Of a stretch of 36,311 nucleotides of DNA, positions 1 through 10,704 are shown piece after piece. Below the pieces are notes generated by a model. That model was not told the origin of the DNA. It ran no database searches and saw nothing but the letters and a program-made list of their open reading frames with translations. The stretch spans positions 1 to 36,311 of the forward strand of contig RXOD01003930.1 in assembly GCA_005223375.1 (NCBI GenBank), in the 5' to 3' direction. How positions within the stretch are numbered: the stretch's first letter is position 1; each line of letters begins with the position of its first letter. The DNA is from Amoebophrya sp. AT5.2. Lineage: Eukaryota > Sar > Dinophyceae > Syndiniales > Amoebophryaceae. Both the position numbers and the translations under genes were made by a program.

Positions 1-2854
1 GCCGTTGTAGCAGGAGCGACTGGGGCGACGGTAGTGGCCGGCGCCGGTACTGGTACGGGAACGGGTGTTGTTACCGGCGCGGTCGGTGCTACCGTAACGG
101 GCGGTGATGTTACCGGCGCGAGCGGTGCTGCCGTTGTAGGAACGACTGGTACGACTGGTGCGAGCGGCACTCCTGGAGCCGGTGGCGCAGGGGAGACCGA
201 GGGCTGTAAAACCGGCGAAATTGTAGTAGTGCTCGCGTCACAGTCGGGGTCGCACTGAGTAGGCGTTTTTGTTTTCTTTTATTTGTGTACGAAAGATAGT
301 ATGTACTACGATACTTGCATTCATACTTTACTAGAACTAGAGATGAAAGAGAATGAGATTGAGAAAGAAGTGAATTTTTACGTACTAGATCCCGGAACAG
401 TATCTAACTACAAACAGAGACGAGCAAGTGCAAGCGGATAAATTCAAAAAAATATTTAAGAGTACTGGTGCGCCCGGTGCCGGGGCGGGAATTGGTGCTG
501 GTCCTGGTACTCCAGGCGCTAGCGGTCCAGGCGCTGGTACTGGTGCTGGTACTCCAGGCGCTATGGTTCCAGGCGGTGGTACTCCAGGTCCAGGAACAAC
601 CGGTGCCGGTACGGGTGGGACCACTGGCGGTGGTGCGGGCACGTTCATCACTGCGGCGATCTTGGCCACCGCGGCTGCAATTTCGGCGGACACGCCTTCC
701 GGGGGTCCGTCGTACTCGCCCAGGTCGTCGAGTACCTGCGACACCTGGATCTTCTGCTCCGGCGTCAGTCCGCTCACGGCACCGCCTGCAATCAGCGCCG
801 ACGCCGCGCCGGCAAAAGATTTCATCAGGGTATGGAGAGCTGTGTTCACAGCCGTCGAGGTGGCGTCCGCCGGCACGTTGGCCTTGAAAGCCTCCGTAAT
901 CTGCCCACCCAACCATTCCTGGACGATCTCGAGGTCCGATTTGCCGGCCAAGTCCGACATGGCCGCAGGATCCACGACTGGCATTTCACGGGCCTGAAGT
1001 TAAAACGAAGTAGACGAAGATCAGATGCGGCAGAATGTTTTCATTTTCATTTTTTGCTTGTTGATGCGACGATCGATGGATTCCAGTGCATCGATTGACG
1101 AGATTCGATTGCCAGTGAGTTGGTTGTCCGTCGATCGAATTCGAAATCGAATCAATTCGAAATCGTCTAGATATTTACAGTCCTAGTGGTCCAAGTTTCG
1201 TAGGAACGAATATACTTATCCGTCAAAGGACGGGATGCGAGTTGTCGAAGCTAGAATCTCCCAGATAAAAAGAGGACTCACCGCACTGGAACTTGATTTT
1301 TTGTTCAGCAGGCTGTTCAGAGGACTGGACTCGTGGTTCAGCTTGCTCAAAAACTCCTGCGCCAAAGCGTGCAGATCGAACTTCTGTTGTGTTTTCGTAG
1401 AGGCAGTAGAAGTTCTTAAGTAAGCTGTTCTTCTCATTTTTTTTTTAGCGTCCACCATGTTTTTGACCACATGACGTAGCGGCTTGCGTCACACTGAACT
1501 GAGATCAGTACCTTTGTCGTGCTGGACCCCGTCTCCTCGGATGTGCTTTCGGCTAGCGAGATCGAAGACGTGAGGGTCTTGTCAGTGTAGGCATCGGCGC
1601 CCGCCGAAAGCAGTGAGCCCCTCGGCTGTTCGAACAGGTCGCGCTCGCGCTGCGCGACGAGGGTAACTGTGATGCGAACAAAAGCAGAAGAGAAAACGAG
1701 GGCAAATTGAAATTGTAGTTGGGAGGTAAAAAGAAATGATGGACCACACGCTCGCACGAAGGCACTAGCTGCAAGCTGCATGACAACCGTACTTATCTTT
1801 CTATCATCGATTCCACCAAGACCTCCAAATCCAAAACTCTACAAAGAAATCATAAAAAAAAGCACCTTGCAGCTGATTTGTAACAAAAGACTGCGAGACT
1901 GCTGTCTACGTTCTAGTTGTAACAAAAGACTGCGAGCGGCCCCAAAATAGTTACGTTCTAGTTGTACTGGTAGCAGTGTGTTATTATAATTTTTAAACAT
2001 GCACTTTAACATATAAATACGGCGATTAATTATTGGAATTACGTTGGTCATCGATCCGGAGGGCCTCGACCGTGTAGGCGCAGTAGAGCAGTTGCGCGTA
2101 AAGAACCTTCATTATCCACGATTGTCCACTCCCGTGGTCGTGCTCCTTCCCAGCGGGATTAGAGAGTACTACCGCTCCACAAGCTATTTCGCCGTCGACA
2201 ACGACATCGATATCGAAGTCGACGAGAACAGTTGGATTATTATCTTCCAGTAAATTCTGTGGCAGTAGCTGCTTGCAGATATTAGATAGAGCGGAAGATT
2301 GATCGATGTATGCAAGTATGAAACGTAGAAAGTGCTTGACGCTGACGTGAGAAGTTGTCAACCGCTGCCAGTCCTCCCGAGTAAGAAATATGGTGGCCTT
2401 GTCGTTGTCAAGCTCAAGCATTAGTAACTTGAACAGTGCTGCCTGGCTCCGGCGTTTCCCTGGTGTTGTGCCTTCTCACCTTCTGCTTCTACTCGACGTA
2501 AATACACACGTCGATGCGAACTCACGTTTTCGTAGTCGCTCGCTGACTGTAGTGAAAGTCGTGTAGGGGGGCTAGGGCACTTGAATTAACAAGTGCGCTA
2601 ACTTTAAATTCGCACTTTGTAGTTTTTCTCTCCCATTCTGACTGTGCTCTCACGGTGCAGAGAACGCGTACGCGACCGAGAAGGAAAGCGCCAAAAGAGT
2701 ACAGTTTGTCACTGGACTGGCCAAGTAAACCCGCGGCAGCTTCGCCGCTACCGCTACAACGCAGTTTCTTTGTTCCTCGCTTTGTCTTCAAGTTTTCTTC
2801 CATTTTTTTCGAGGAGCCGGTAGCCTTTTTCTTGCCGCTCTCTCTCATCGTCAT
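1..2854 (-). CDS. Unknown protein with Pro/Ala/Val-rich C-terminal tail (partial, runs off left edge)
   Basis: I do not recognise this protein. Exons fitted by splice signals and phase are 2854-2654, 2442-2043, 1666-1512, 1383-1282, 993-466 and 254-<1. Donors after the first exon are GTAATT, GTACTG, GTGAGT and GTACTC; every acceptor is CAG, and phases agree at every junction. The product has a charged N-terminus, a helical hydrophobic middle (REDWQRL, VKHFLRFILAYID), a Ser/Thr-rich linker, an alanine-rich helical stretch, and from about 90 codons before the end of exon 5 a low-complexity tail of PAP, PGVP and PVT units that continues past base 1. The first exon is uncertain: another start (ATG near 2934, spliced at 2908) opens a different, also plausible frame (TAQDDDERERQEKGYRLL). 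Exons 2-6 are much firmer. The plus-strand Gly-rich frames here are mirror images of the proline tail. Confidence 0.65.
1878..1966. repeat. Short interspersed direct repeats inside an intron
   Basis: A 20-base unit, TTGTAACAAAAGACTGCGAG, occurs at 1878-1897 and again at 1917-1936. A second unit, TACGTTCTAGTTGTA, occurs at about 1907-1921 and 1952-1966, giving an overlapping pattern with spacings of about 39 and 45 bases. The block lies inside the second intron (1667-2042) of the leftmost gene, so it is removed from the mRNA. It looks like a local duplication; no open frame or transposon end is evident. Confidence 0.7.
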
Positions 2855-3352
2855 CTTGCGCGGTCCTGACAAACCAAATGCAAACAAAGCGTCAGTCTTG
2901 AGTCTGTTTACATGAATCGAGGGCAAGTCTTCATGGAAGCTAGCACCTCATTCTCGTCGAAAACAAGTCCGACTCCTGTAACGGTTGTGACTAAGCGAAT
3001 CATGAAGTTTAATGGTCAACATCTGTAGTGTGCAGTGTGGCGTACAAAATGCGGTCCCGAACCCAATTACGGCTTTGTTATGTTTAGCTGCCGTGCCCTG
3101 CGTGCTCGTGCTAGAGTGCTCCTACCTGCTACTACTTCCTCTAAGGTACATTTGAATGCTTTGGCCGGTTCTTGTGTGATGAATCAACATGAATCAGCCT
3201 GCAGCCATGGTCTTAGCTAAAAAGTTAAAGTTTCGCGTATCAATATGAATAAAATCAGGCCACCAACATGTAGTGAGCCGCGCAGAGGGGGTCGTGTTGG
3301 GAGTGAGATCAGAGTCAGACCACCCTCACTGGTTCATATGATCTTCATAACC
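2855..3352. other. Spacer between the leftmost gene and the DDX19-like gene
   Basis: About 500 bases without a convincing coding frame. On the minus strand this is the 5' flank of the leftmost gene and the 3' flank of the helicase gene. Just upstream of the chosen start there is an acceptor-like sequence (TTTGTCAG at about 2866-2873), so a 5' UTR intron, a coding upstream exon or a trans-splice site is possible. No TATA box or other promoter element could be identified. Confidence 0.5.
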
Positions 3353-6300
3353 TCACTGCACCTTTCGCGCGGCCTTCAGTCGTTCCTCCAGGAGTTCGTA
3401 GTCGCCGTCCAGATTTGTGATTTCCTTGATGTTGAACTGTTTCTGGATGTTGTCCATCAGTTGATTCTCGTGTGGTGAAACCAGATTCACCGCGATTCCC
3501 TTCATGCCGAAGCGGCCCGTCCTCCCTGTCCGGTGCAGGTACGTCTCCCCCGCGGCGTTGCGGTCAGCGGCCCTGTCGACGTTCGTTGATGGATCCATTG
3601 ATATAGACGGGTTCCAAAATTCAGCGATTCCAATTGGATGGATTGCGCTAGATTTAGGAAGTTGGTCGGTCTCCGACGTCTCCTCGCGTCGACTACACAA
3701 TATGACAGATTGACACGACGTCGAGTTCTTGAAGCGGCATGATGGGAGCTGCAGGTGGGCAGACGAGTAAAATAGAGACTGAGAGAGAGAGAATCAAAAT
3801 TAAACACAAAAACAGAAGTTGTACCTGGTTCCGTGTGACCATGCTACTGGGATTTCATAATTCACGACGAGCGTGACTGCTGGCACGTCGATTCCCCGTG
3901 CCAAGACGTCAGTGGCTACCAAAACCTTGGTGATCCCTCTTCGGAATTCGTCCATAACTCGGTCCCGATGCGCCGGATCAATCTTTTCTGGCCCTACCTG
4001 CTGCGTGCCGCAAATCAAACTGACGGCGTATCCGTCTTTTTTCAATCGGACGGACGCCTCGTACCTGATGTCATCATTTTCATTCGGATGGAAAAGGATC
4101 GCTATCGATGATCGACAACAGATTGATTATCTCTTACCTTCGACTTAGTCTTAGATAGAAGAGTTTGAGTTTAGAATGAATTAATAGCAACTAGGAAGGT
4201 CCAGGTCGTAGATCGTACTACGACATCAACGAACGTAGGGAAGCGGCAGGGCGAGAAATTCATATCCATTGGCGGAAAAAGTAAGTACGCCGTTTTTCTG
4301 CTGTTCATGAAGATGATGGATTGGCCGACGTTGAGGTGCGCGTAAATTTCCTTCAGCGCCTGGTATTTCTCGTCGTTGTCCTTACATGGCTGGTAAAAAC
4401 TGAGGATGGTCTCGATCGAAAGATCCTCATTCTTAACCGTGATCTTCGCGGCGTTCGGAACGATTGACTTGGCGAAGTCGCGCACGTGTTCCGGATACCT
4501 AAGTTGTTAGTAATTGTGTTCGTTTATGTGCGCGACTTCGTTCATCATGTATGAAGTCAGTTAGAACTCCGGCTGCAGGAGGCGCCGGAAACCATGGAGC
4601 TGCAGAATGCATGAAGCTGAGAACGCAAATCCATCCTCGGAAAAAAGACAACTGCCTCAATCAGTTTCCGGAATCGTTGTGATATAAGTTTGCCCCAAGC
4701 CAACATCAACATGGTAACTACGGATATAAGAAGGCCGTGTAGAAGATGAAATCAAGTCAAGTACGTCGCGGAAAAGAAGAGCACTTGGGCCTCGGTCGGG
4801 AGCCACTTGCGCACGCTGGCGACGTCCCGTCCCATCTGATTCTCCTGGTCCAGCATAACGTCGGCTTCATCCAAAATGAAGACGCGGATCTTGTCCACAT
4901 TCAATATCCTCTTCTTCACCACGTCGTAGATCTGATGCAATTATAAATTACGATATTCTGATGCAATTTATATAGAATTCGAGTTTTCCTATTCCTATAC
5001 AATAAATGGATGCGGAAGTCCGTTTTTGTCGCCTGAAGGACAGAAACAAAAATAAAACATGAAGATAAACATACGTCGAACAAAGTTTAAGTTGTACCCT
5101 TCCTGGCGTTCCCACACAGATTTGGTGTTCGCACCTTCCTTTTTCTATTCTTTCTCCCTGCGGCAGGATTTTCAGCACTTTCACGCCCATAAACTTGCCT
5201 AGCTTTCCCACCACTTCCTCCGTCTGTATGGCCAATTCTCGCGTCGGTGCCATCACAAGCGCTTGCGGGGCATTCAACTTTGGGTCGATCTGGGAAAGCA
5301 TGCCGAGCGAAAACGTCGCCGTCTTGCCGGAACCATTTGCGGCCTGCCCGATCATGTTCTTGCTCTTTGGTGGGCAGATGAGTGGAAGAGCGGCGGCCTG
5401 GATGCGACTCGGCCGTATGTAATTCATCCCGGCGATACCCTCCATCAGCTCCCTGGTTATCAGATATAAAGAAGATAATGAACAAAAATACCCGCAAGGA
5501 TAGGGATCTAGGTCTAGTACTCGAAAGCAGGAGAGTTGAGGCCACGCAGCGGAAACAGGTACAGGAACCAGGCATCAAGTTCAAGTAGTTATACGTACTA
5601 TCTATGTTTGTAGTACTAAAGTAGATCGTGTAGCAGGTACAAGAACGACGCGACAGGACACACACTACAGAACTTTCAGAAACTTAGGCCGCTTGCTCCC
5701 GACATCACGTCTCGGAGCCGGCGAAGCGCTGAAGGGTTTAACAAACCCAACCGTAGTTATTAATCGTGGAGGCAAACTCACAGACAGAGGTAAAAAAATA
5801 GGTATCCATATGGATGAAAAACAAGGTTCGTACTTTGAGAGTTGCAGCGAGTCCCATGAGTCGGCAGAAAGCAGGGCCTCTTTGAAGTCTGCGTTTTCCC
5901 ACTCCACGGCTACTGTTGCCTTCTTCTCGCTGATCAAGCCTGTCATTGTGATTCATTGTTTTTGTCGCGAACGTAGTTTGTCCTTGTCGTCGTGACGCAA
6001 TCATTTCTAACCAAACACAAGCGGAGGCAGATGAGCGTAGCACAGCATGACTCAACAGCGAGAAATCATGCCGGTACCAACGAAACAGACACGACGTGGA
6101 GGAGGAGCAGGAGTTCATCAACCGAACAGCCGTCCCGTGCGTTAAAGCTGACGGTGGCGCGCGCGTGATCAAATAAACAAATGAATATAAATATAAGAAA
6201 ATATCGAGATCCCAAGCCCGTGCGATTGCGGAGCATCAAAAAGGAATTTTACCTCCCCTGATAATTGGTGGCTTCCCGTCTTCGTCCAGCTCCACTGGTG

Positions 6301-6661
6301 GCGCTGCACCTCCCTTCCCGCCTGTCGGGGCTGGTGCGCTTCCGCTTCCGTTTGCTGCTGGCGCGGCGTTCGCCACCCCGTTTCCGTTTGGCGCTCCTGC
6401 TGTAGTTGCTGCCGCTGCCGCCGGCCCTTTTCCTACAGCAGGAGCCGTTGATGGCGCGCTGCCGCCCGCTCCGCCCTTTCCCTGCGCGTAGGCCGCCATC
6501 ATCTGGCGGGTCCAATCCTCCCACTCCTCCTTGGTGTACTCCTTTGCCGCGTAGGCTGGGACCGAATCCACCGGCGGTCCCTGGTTCATCGCGGCCAGAA
6601 GCAGGGCCGGGTCCACATCCTCCTCCAGGCCCGGAGGAAGCGGCGTGGCGTCAGAAGTCAT
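3353..6661 (-). CDS. DDX19: DEAD-box ATP-dependent RNA helicase, Dbp5/DDX19/LOS4 group (mRNA export)
   Basis: Eight exons in frame give 588 residues: 6661-6253, 5939-5834, 5728-5669, 5452-5098, 4931-4765, 4498-4289, 4064-3825, 3572-3353. Residues 1-136 are Ala/Gly/Pro-rich. The helicase core shows the Q motif (NYIRPSRIQ, ~202-210), Walker A AANGSGKT (~229-236), PTRELA (~261-266), GTPGR (~306-310), DEAD (331-334), SAT (364-366), ARGID (491-495) and HRTGRTGRFG (529-538). All catalytic motifs are present. NGSGKT and the overall pattern fit Dbp5, DDX19 and plant LOS4, which remodel mRNPs at the cytoplasmic face of nuclear pores; that role is family knowledge, not visible here. Donors are GTAAAA, GTACGA, GTAGTG, GTACAA, GTACTT, GTACTT, GTACAA; acceptors end CAG except one TAG at 4499. 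The start ATG at 6661 opens the frame. The stretch after VVNYEIP is spliced at the weakest-supported junction (3825/3572), but the phase fits. Confidence 0.93.
4931..4970. repeat. Duplicated 3' splice-site region in the helicase gene
   Basis: The sequence TCTGATGCAATT occurs at 4931-4942 and again at 4957-4968, 26 bases apart. On the minus strand this places two AATTGCATCAG acceptor sequences in tandem at the end of the fourth intron (4932-5097). Only the inner one (exon start 4931) keeps the helicase frame; the outer would add 26 bases and shift the frame. The repeat itself is read directly from the sequence; any effect on splicing is inference. Confidence 0.6.
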
Positions 6662-8017
6662 TGTATGTCGTATGTTCTCAGCAACAGGTGGAGCAACTTG
6701 AAGTCGTACTACTGCTCCGGGTCTGGTCGCCTACCCCTATTACCAGTACCGCGGTCGCGGAGGGTGAGGGACAGCCACTACAGAAGTAGTTCTCAAAGTT
6801 AGCGTATGACGTTCTTGAAGATAAGCTGAGGATGTGGTTTTGGTAGTTGTCTAGTGTGGTTGTCAATCGAAATTGATCATGGCGGCTACTATTGGTCCAA
6901 TTCGTCGTCGTAGTTGAAATTGAATGAGTGCTCGCTGGCTCATCTGGTTCGTATGTTAGTGCCGACCTATTTTCCCGTTGCAAATTTGAAGCCCTTTTCT
7001 GCAGACAGGATCGGGTCAAGTCATGTTGCGTTTGATATTCCCATTTTCAATACTGAAATCGATCTGCAAGTGCAGCTGCATCCATGTGCTTGTGCTTGTG
7101 CATCTGTGGATACCTACTAGGAAACTACTTCCTCGTATCTGCTAGGACCGAGCTTCTTGCACATTTTTTGATCTGATTTCCTTGATTTTCTTGATGTTGG
7201 GATCCACGTGGGGCTTTGTTTTGATCGTCTCGATCATCATACATTGAGAACCACCACCAGCACGTGCACGACCAGAGCATCAATTTCTACGAATGGGAAC
7301 TCAACACAAGACGGGCCGCGACGCCGACGGACCGATTTTTTTGAGCATCACTCAGGATAGAATCACATCTTCCTCGTCTTGGTGTTTCGTCTACATCAAG
7401 AACGGATGTCTTTGTATATTGTCGCGCATATCTGCATCGACGTTCGATGATTGTCATTGTGCTCACGGCCATGCTCGTGGCGCGTTTCTCTTGAGGCTAA
7501 GGCCTTCGCCTTCCTTATCCTTTCGCTTAAGTACTATAAGCGACTGCACACGGTGGGGACGGGAAGAAGATAGTTGAAGGAAGGTGGGCAAGAGTACGAC
7601 CCAACCCGAATTAACATAATCGTCCGATGGATTATAAAGGTTGAATCAGAATCCACCCTAAGGCTGTGTTCTGATGACCAGCCAACCACTTAAAGTATGA
7701 CTGCATGATGGCATTGTGCAATCCAGCGGCTACCTTGCGCGAGTACCAAGGTAGCGTTTAAAATGGTTGTAGTGCTTTTTGTATACGGCCACGACCGGCG
7801 TCATGAAACATTGACTTAGCAGTTGTTTTTGTTCTACCTACAACTTAATACGATGCTGGTGAAACGTTCACGGTCCTTGTGGCACTCAATGAATAGCCTT
7901 TAGCACCGCGGACGCGGAGAGCAGCACGACCCATGCTTAGGCAAGTATAGGCGCAACGAGGATAGGTATCATAATCGTATGCCTTGAGCTGATCGCCACA
8001 CGCAATTTCCGAGCCTC
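6662..8017. other. Spacer between helicase and aldo/keto reductase genes
   Basis: About 1.36 kb with no coding frame that fits the codon use of the neighbours; short open frames on both strands here look random. It contains a perfect hairpin at 7729-7755 (separate entry) and a minus-strand sequence that should hold the 3' UTR of the reductase gene and the 5' region of the helicase gene. No recognisable promoter, tRNA or snRNA was found. Confidence 0.5.
7729..7755. other. Perfect 9-bp hairpin downstream of the reductase gene
   Basis: GCTACCTTG at 7729-7737 and CAAGGTAGC at 7747-7755 are exact reverse complements separated by a 9-base loop. It lies about 260 bases beyond the reductase stop codon on that gene's strand, so it could fold in the 3' UTR or be part of an unrecognised RNA. 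No run of T that would mark a polymerase III stop follows immediately. Confidence 0.5.
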
Positions 8018-9592
8018 CTATCCTCTTTCTCTGGACCAGATGTCCTCTCCCTTTGAAAATTTCCCCTTGTCCAGTACTTCCTGAATGTCCGCCATGTCTC
8101 CCGCCGCCAAAAACGAGTTCTTTCCCAGATTGAGATTCGCATTTCCCTTTCCGCCCGCGCCCCCGTTGCCTTTCTTGATCAGTTTCGTTTCTTCCAGGTG
8201 CTTATCGTCGCGCACGCCCACAATCACCGCGCCGCCGTAGCCGTCCGTCTCCAGTTTTTGCAGCACCCACCACGCGGCCACGGTCGCGATCTTCACCTGC
8301 ATTTTCTTCGCGATCTCGTCCAGCTTGCGGAGCAGTTCTTGGAACAGGCCCCAGTTGCCCTGGGTCCACGCCTGCATGGAGGAGTAGTACATGCGGAGGC
8401 TCACCGTCGCCGCCTTTCGGAAGGCTCCGCTCCCCGAGGCCTGCATGGGGTCCTGTTTCATGCCGAGGTACTTCTCGCTCAGCCAGCCGCCCGCGACGGC
8501 CCCGAAACAGGCCAGCTTGAACTTGTGCCGCTTGGCCAGCGCGAGCATGCCGTTCTCCGGCCGGCGGTCCAGCAGGGAGAACTGCACCTGGTTCACCCGC
8601 AGCGGATACTCGGCTTGCTCGATCAACTCCTGCAGGTGCCGCACGTCGAAGTTGGTCACGGCGAGGTGCGTGATCTTCCCCTCCCGCTGGAGCCGCATCA
8701 GCTCGCGCCCGTGGGCCACGTGGCCCCCATCCTCGAAATCCCACCAGTGAAACTGCACGAGCTCGAGCGGGATCCCAGAAGCGGTATTTTTACTATTCGA
8801 TGTTCTCGCGCCGGGCTCGAGGTAGCCGAGGCTCTTGCGCGAATTCTCGTTAATGCGGTCCGCAGATTCGCGGATGCTCGAAGGCACGTACTTCGTGAAG
8901 ACGTGGAAATCGAGTGCGGATTCGTCCGGCTCTACCCCGCCTCCGCCCTGCTTCTTTCTCGCGGCTTCCAGAATCATCTCCCGCGCGAAGCCCAGCAGTT
9001 TTTCGCTGGGGTCGTAGATGTCCGCCGTGTCAAAGTGGTGGAAGCCGTTCTCGTAGTAGGCCAAAATGGTCTTCACGGCCTCCTCCGGGGAGCGGTGGCG
9101 CTCCATGAGCTGCCAACAGCCGATGATCACCGTCGGAAAGGATGCGAAGAACGCGTCGCCGCTCGAATTGTCTGTCATGTTGGTGCTAATCGGCGCCGCG
9201 ACGTGTGCCAGGGACTTTTCAGATTGACGTTTTTCTCGATGGTCAACAGGAGCTGCTCGATGGTTCTGGGAGGAGTTTTTCTTGATGCATCTCATGCTCC
9301 CGTCTTCATCGAACTCATCCTCGTCGTTAACGCAGATCGGTCCACCTGGATCGTCCCGCACTACCTCCGGTGGCAGTGCCGATGCAAGACCAGCTGCTGG
9401 CGCCAAGTCCCCGGCTGCCCCTGTGGCCACCGCAAGCGGAAGTAGGTGAACGGGGAAAAGTGAGAGAGAAGCTTCTGCTAAGCCTAAGCCAGTTAGGAGA
9501 CACGTCGCGATACAGAGTTTTGAAGTGATTTTGAGTAGTCTGGGGGGGCGGTAGGATGGGGGCCGTACGTGATGGGGTCCTCCGAGGGGCAT
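8018..9592 (-). CDS. Aldo/keto reductase family protein with N-terminal hydrophobic segment
   Basis: One uninterrupted 524-residue frame. The catalytic domain starts near residue 153 (TVIIGCWQLMERH) and carries the aldo/keto reductase tetrad: Asp188 and Tyr193 in FDTADIY, Lys234 in FTKYVP and His282 in QFHWWD, followed by TNFD, NQVQFSLLDRRP and, near the end, the NAD(P)-binding VIVGVR. Such enzymes reduce aldehydes and ketones with NAD(P)H; the substrate cannot be read from the sequence. Residues ~19-50 are hydrophobic (KLCIATCLLTGLGLAEA), fitting a signal peptide or first part of a plastid-type leader, so the enzyme probably enters the secretory pathway or an organelle. Residues 53-150 are low-complexity linker. 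Residues ~260-277 are an extra stretch flanked in DNA by a 7-bp direct repeat (separate entry). The start ATG at 9592 follows an acceptor-like CAG. A long plus-strand frame across the gene is a shadow. Confidence 0.88.
   Translation of the reverse strand: MPLGGPHHVRPPSYRPPRLLKITSKLCIATCLLTGLGLAEASLSLFPVHLLPLAVATGAAGDLAPAAGLASALPPEVVRDDPGGPICVNDEDEFDEDGSMRCIKKNSSQNHRAAPVDHREKRQSEKSLAHVAAPISTNMTDNSSGDAFFASFPTVIIGCWQLMERHRSPEEAVKTILAYYENGFHHFDTADIYDPSEKLLGFAREMILEAARKKQGGGGVEPDESALDFHVFTKYVPSSIRESADRINENSRKSLGYLEPGARTSNSKNTASGIPLELVQFHWWDFEDGGHVAHGRELMRLQREGKITHLAVTNFDVRHLQELIEQAEYPLRVNQVQFSLLDRRPENGMLALAKRHKFKLACFGAVAGGWLSEKYLGMKQDPMQASGSGAFRKAATVSLRMYYSSMQAWTQGNWGLFQELLRKLDEIAKKMQVKIATVAAWWVLQKLETDGYGGAVIVGVRDDKHLEETKLIKKGNGGAGGKGNANLNLGKNSFLAAGDMADIQEVLDKGKFSKGEDIWSRERG
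8761..8821. repeat. 54-bp in-frame insert flanked by 7-bp direct repeat, in the reductase
   Basis: GCTCGAG occurs at 8761-8767 and 8815-8821. The segment between the start of one copy and the start of the other is 54 bases (18 codons) and is AT-richer than the flanking exon. Dropping it joins Tyr-Leu-Glu directly to Leu-Val-Gln-Phe-His, the spacing usual in aldo/keto reductases of this kind. It has no GT-AG ends. It may be a small repeat-flanked non-canonical intron or a translated insertion; the sequence alone cannot separate these. Confidence 0.5.
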
Positions 9593-10704
9593 CCTGTTCT
9601 TGTGAGGAGAACAAAAAATACGTTTTACATAAACACGAAGGTTTCGTAGTAAGTACTTAAGTAGACACGCACGCGCGCTCTTCCGACCACTCCAGATTCA
9701 GCTGGGAGCTCGTGAGCTTCCTGTACTAGTTCTTCTTCTACTTCGTCTTCCTCATCCTCACACTAGGGTAGCATGGTCAAGATGGTCATGTACGGTCATC
9801 TTCATCTTCACCTGAAGTCGCCAGAACGAACAGTCAGACTCATTGTCACAAGTTGTACAAGGGAGAGGCACGGTTTTGATTCGTGTTCGTTTCGATCACA
9901 ATGTAGGATATTAATTTTTCATTCCCTTTGCCTCGAGGAGGATAGATGACGCGAACACACGTACAACAAAGGCCGCGTTTGCCTAGGCGGCGAGCCGTTT
10001 CCGTTTCATCCAGGTCCACGCCCACGTCCAGAGCCAGACTCAGCAAAGCACCGATAGTAATTCACACATGCTGAATGTCTGCGCCTATTCCTTTGGGTCG
10101 CATTTCTCGCTGGTGACTACTTGGGCACTGCCACTGTTGGAGTTTCTATCCGTATACACTAACATGTCAGCGCTGCAGCTATATGCGGCGCGTTTATGAT
10201 GTCCTCACGATTGCAAGAACAGGCACGGGAAACGGGAAACGAAACTACTGCGATAGGAGTTAGTCGACCGATCGGCCGGTCACGGTCAGTCGGCTAACTA
10301 TCACAGGGGGCGGGCAATAGCCGCCGCCCGCTGCCGTCGCCAGTCGGTGGTCCGGCGGCTCCGGGGGGCCCAGTCCATCCGGTGGTCCGGCGGCTCCGGG
10401 GGTGGGCGCGAGCAGGCAGTTCCTCCGGCGGAGTATGCAGCTTACGGTCTTGGAACTATTTTTCCCCTGTCCCCATTGTGGCTGCGTCATTCCCATTCCG
10501 GACTTTCGGCGCAGTGCTGCCAGTGCCAGAAAGATGAGGCTATATTCCCAGCAGCAGAGTAGAGATGAATGCACGACCTCACCGGAGCACATTCGCAATC
10601 GAAAATTTGCACTTGCACACCTTGCGTACTAGATGAGGCCTCCGCGCCCGGCCCACCCGCTTCTCAGGGGTAGAAGTAGTAGAACTAGTCCTCCAGACGC
10701 AAGC
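9593..10704. other. Spacer between reductase and SMU1-like genes
   Basis: About 1.1 kb without a supported gene. A minus-strand stretch at about 9960-10046 (LALDVGVDLDETETARRLG) has codon use like the neighbours but no ATG and no matched splice partner, so it is left unannotated. The remainder holds a GC-rich tandem duplication at 10345-10402 (separate entry). No tRNA, snRNA or promoter was recognised. Confidence 0.45.
10345..10402. repeat. Two-copy 35-bp-period tandem repeat
   Basis: CGGTGGTCCGGCGGCTCCGG begins at 10345 and recurs at 10380, with identity continuing through the following G run (about 23 identical bases). The copies are separated by CCCAGTCCATC-type sequence, giving a period of 35. 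It sits in the 3' flank of the SMU1-like gene on the minus strand. It is a simple local duplication of GC-rich DNA with no evident function. Confidence 0.7.

Noticed and set aside
428..997. Collagen-like Gly-rich plus-strand frame
   Set aside because: It mirrors the proline-rich tail of the minus-strand gene, which has matching splice sites and phase (466/254) and a sensible N-terminal part.
8198..9445. 415-codon open frame on the plus strand
   Set aside because: It is exactly antisense to the aldo/keto reductase, whose catalytic motifs are on the minus strand; composition (His/Arg/Leu-rich) is typical of a GC-rich shadow frame.
9846..10046. Coding-like minus-strand stretch upstream of the reductase
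   Set aside because: Codon use is suggestive but there is no ATG and no donor/acceptor pair linking it in phase to the reductase.
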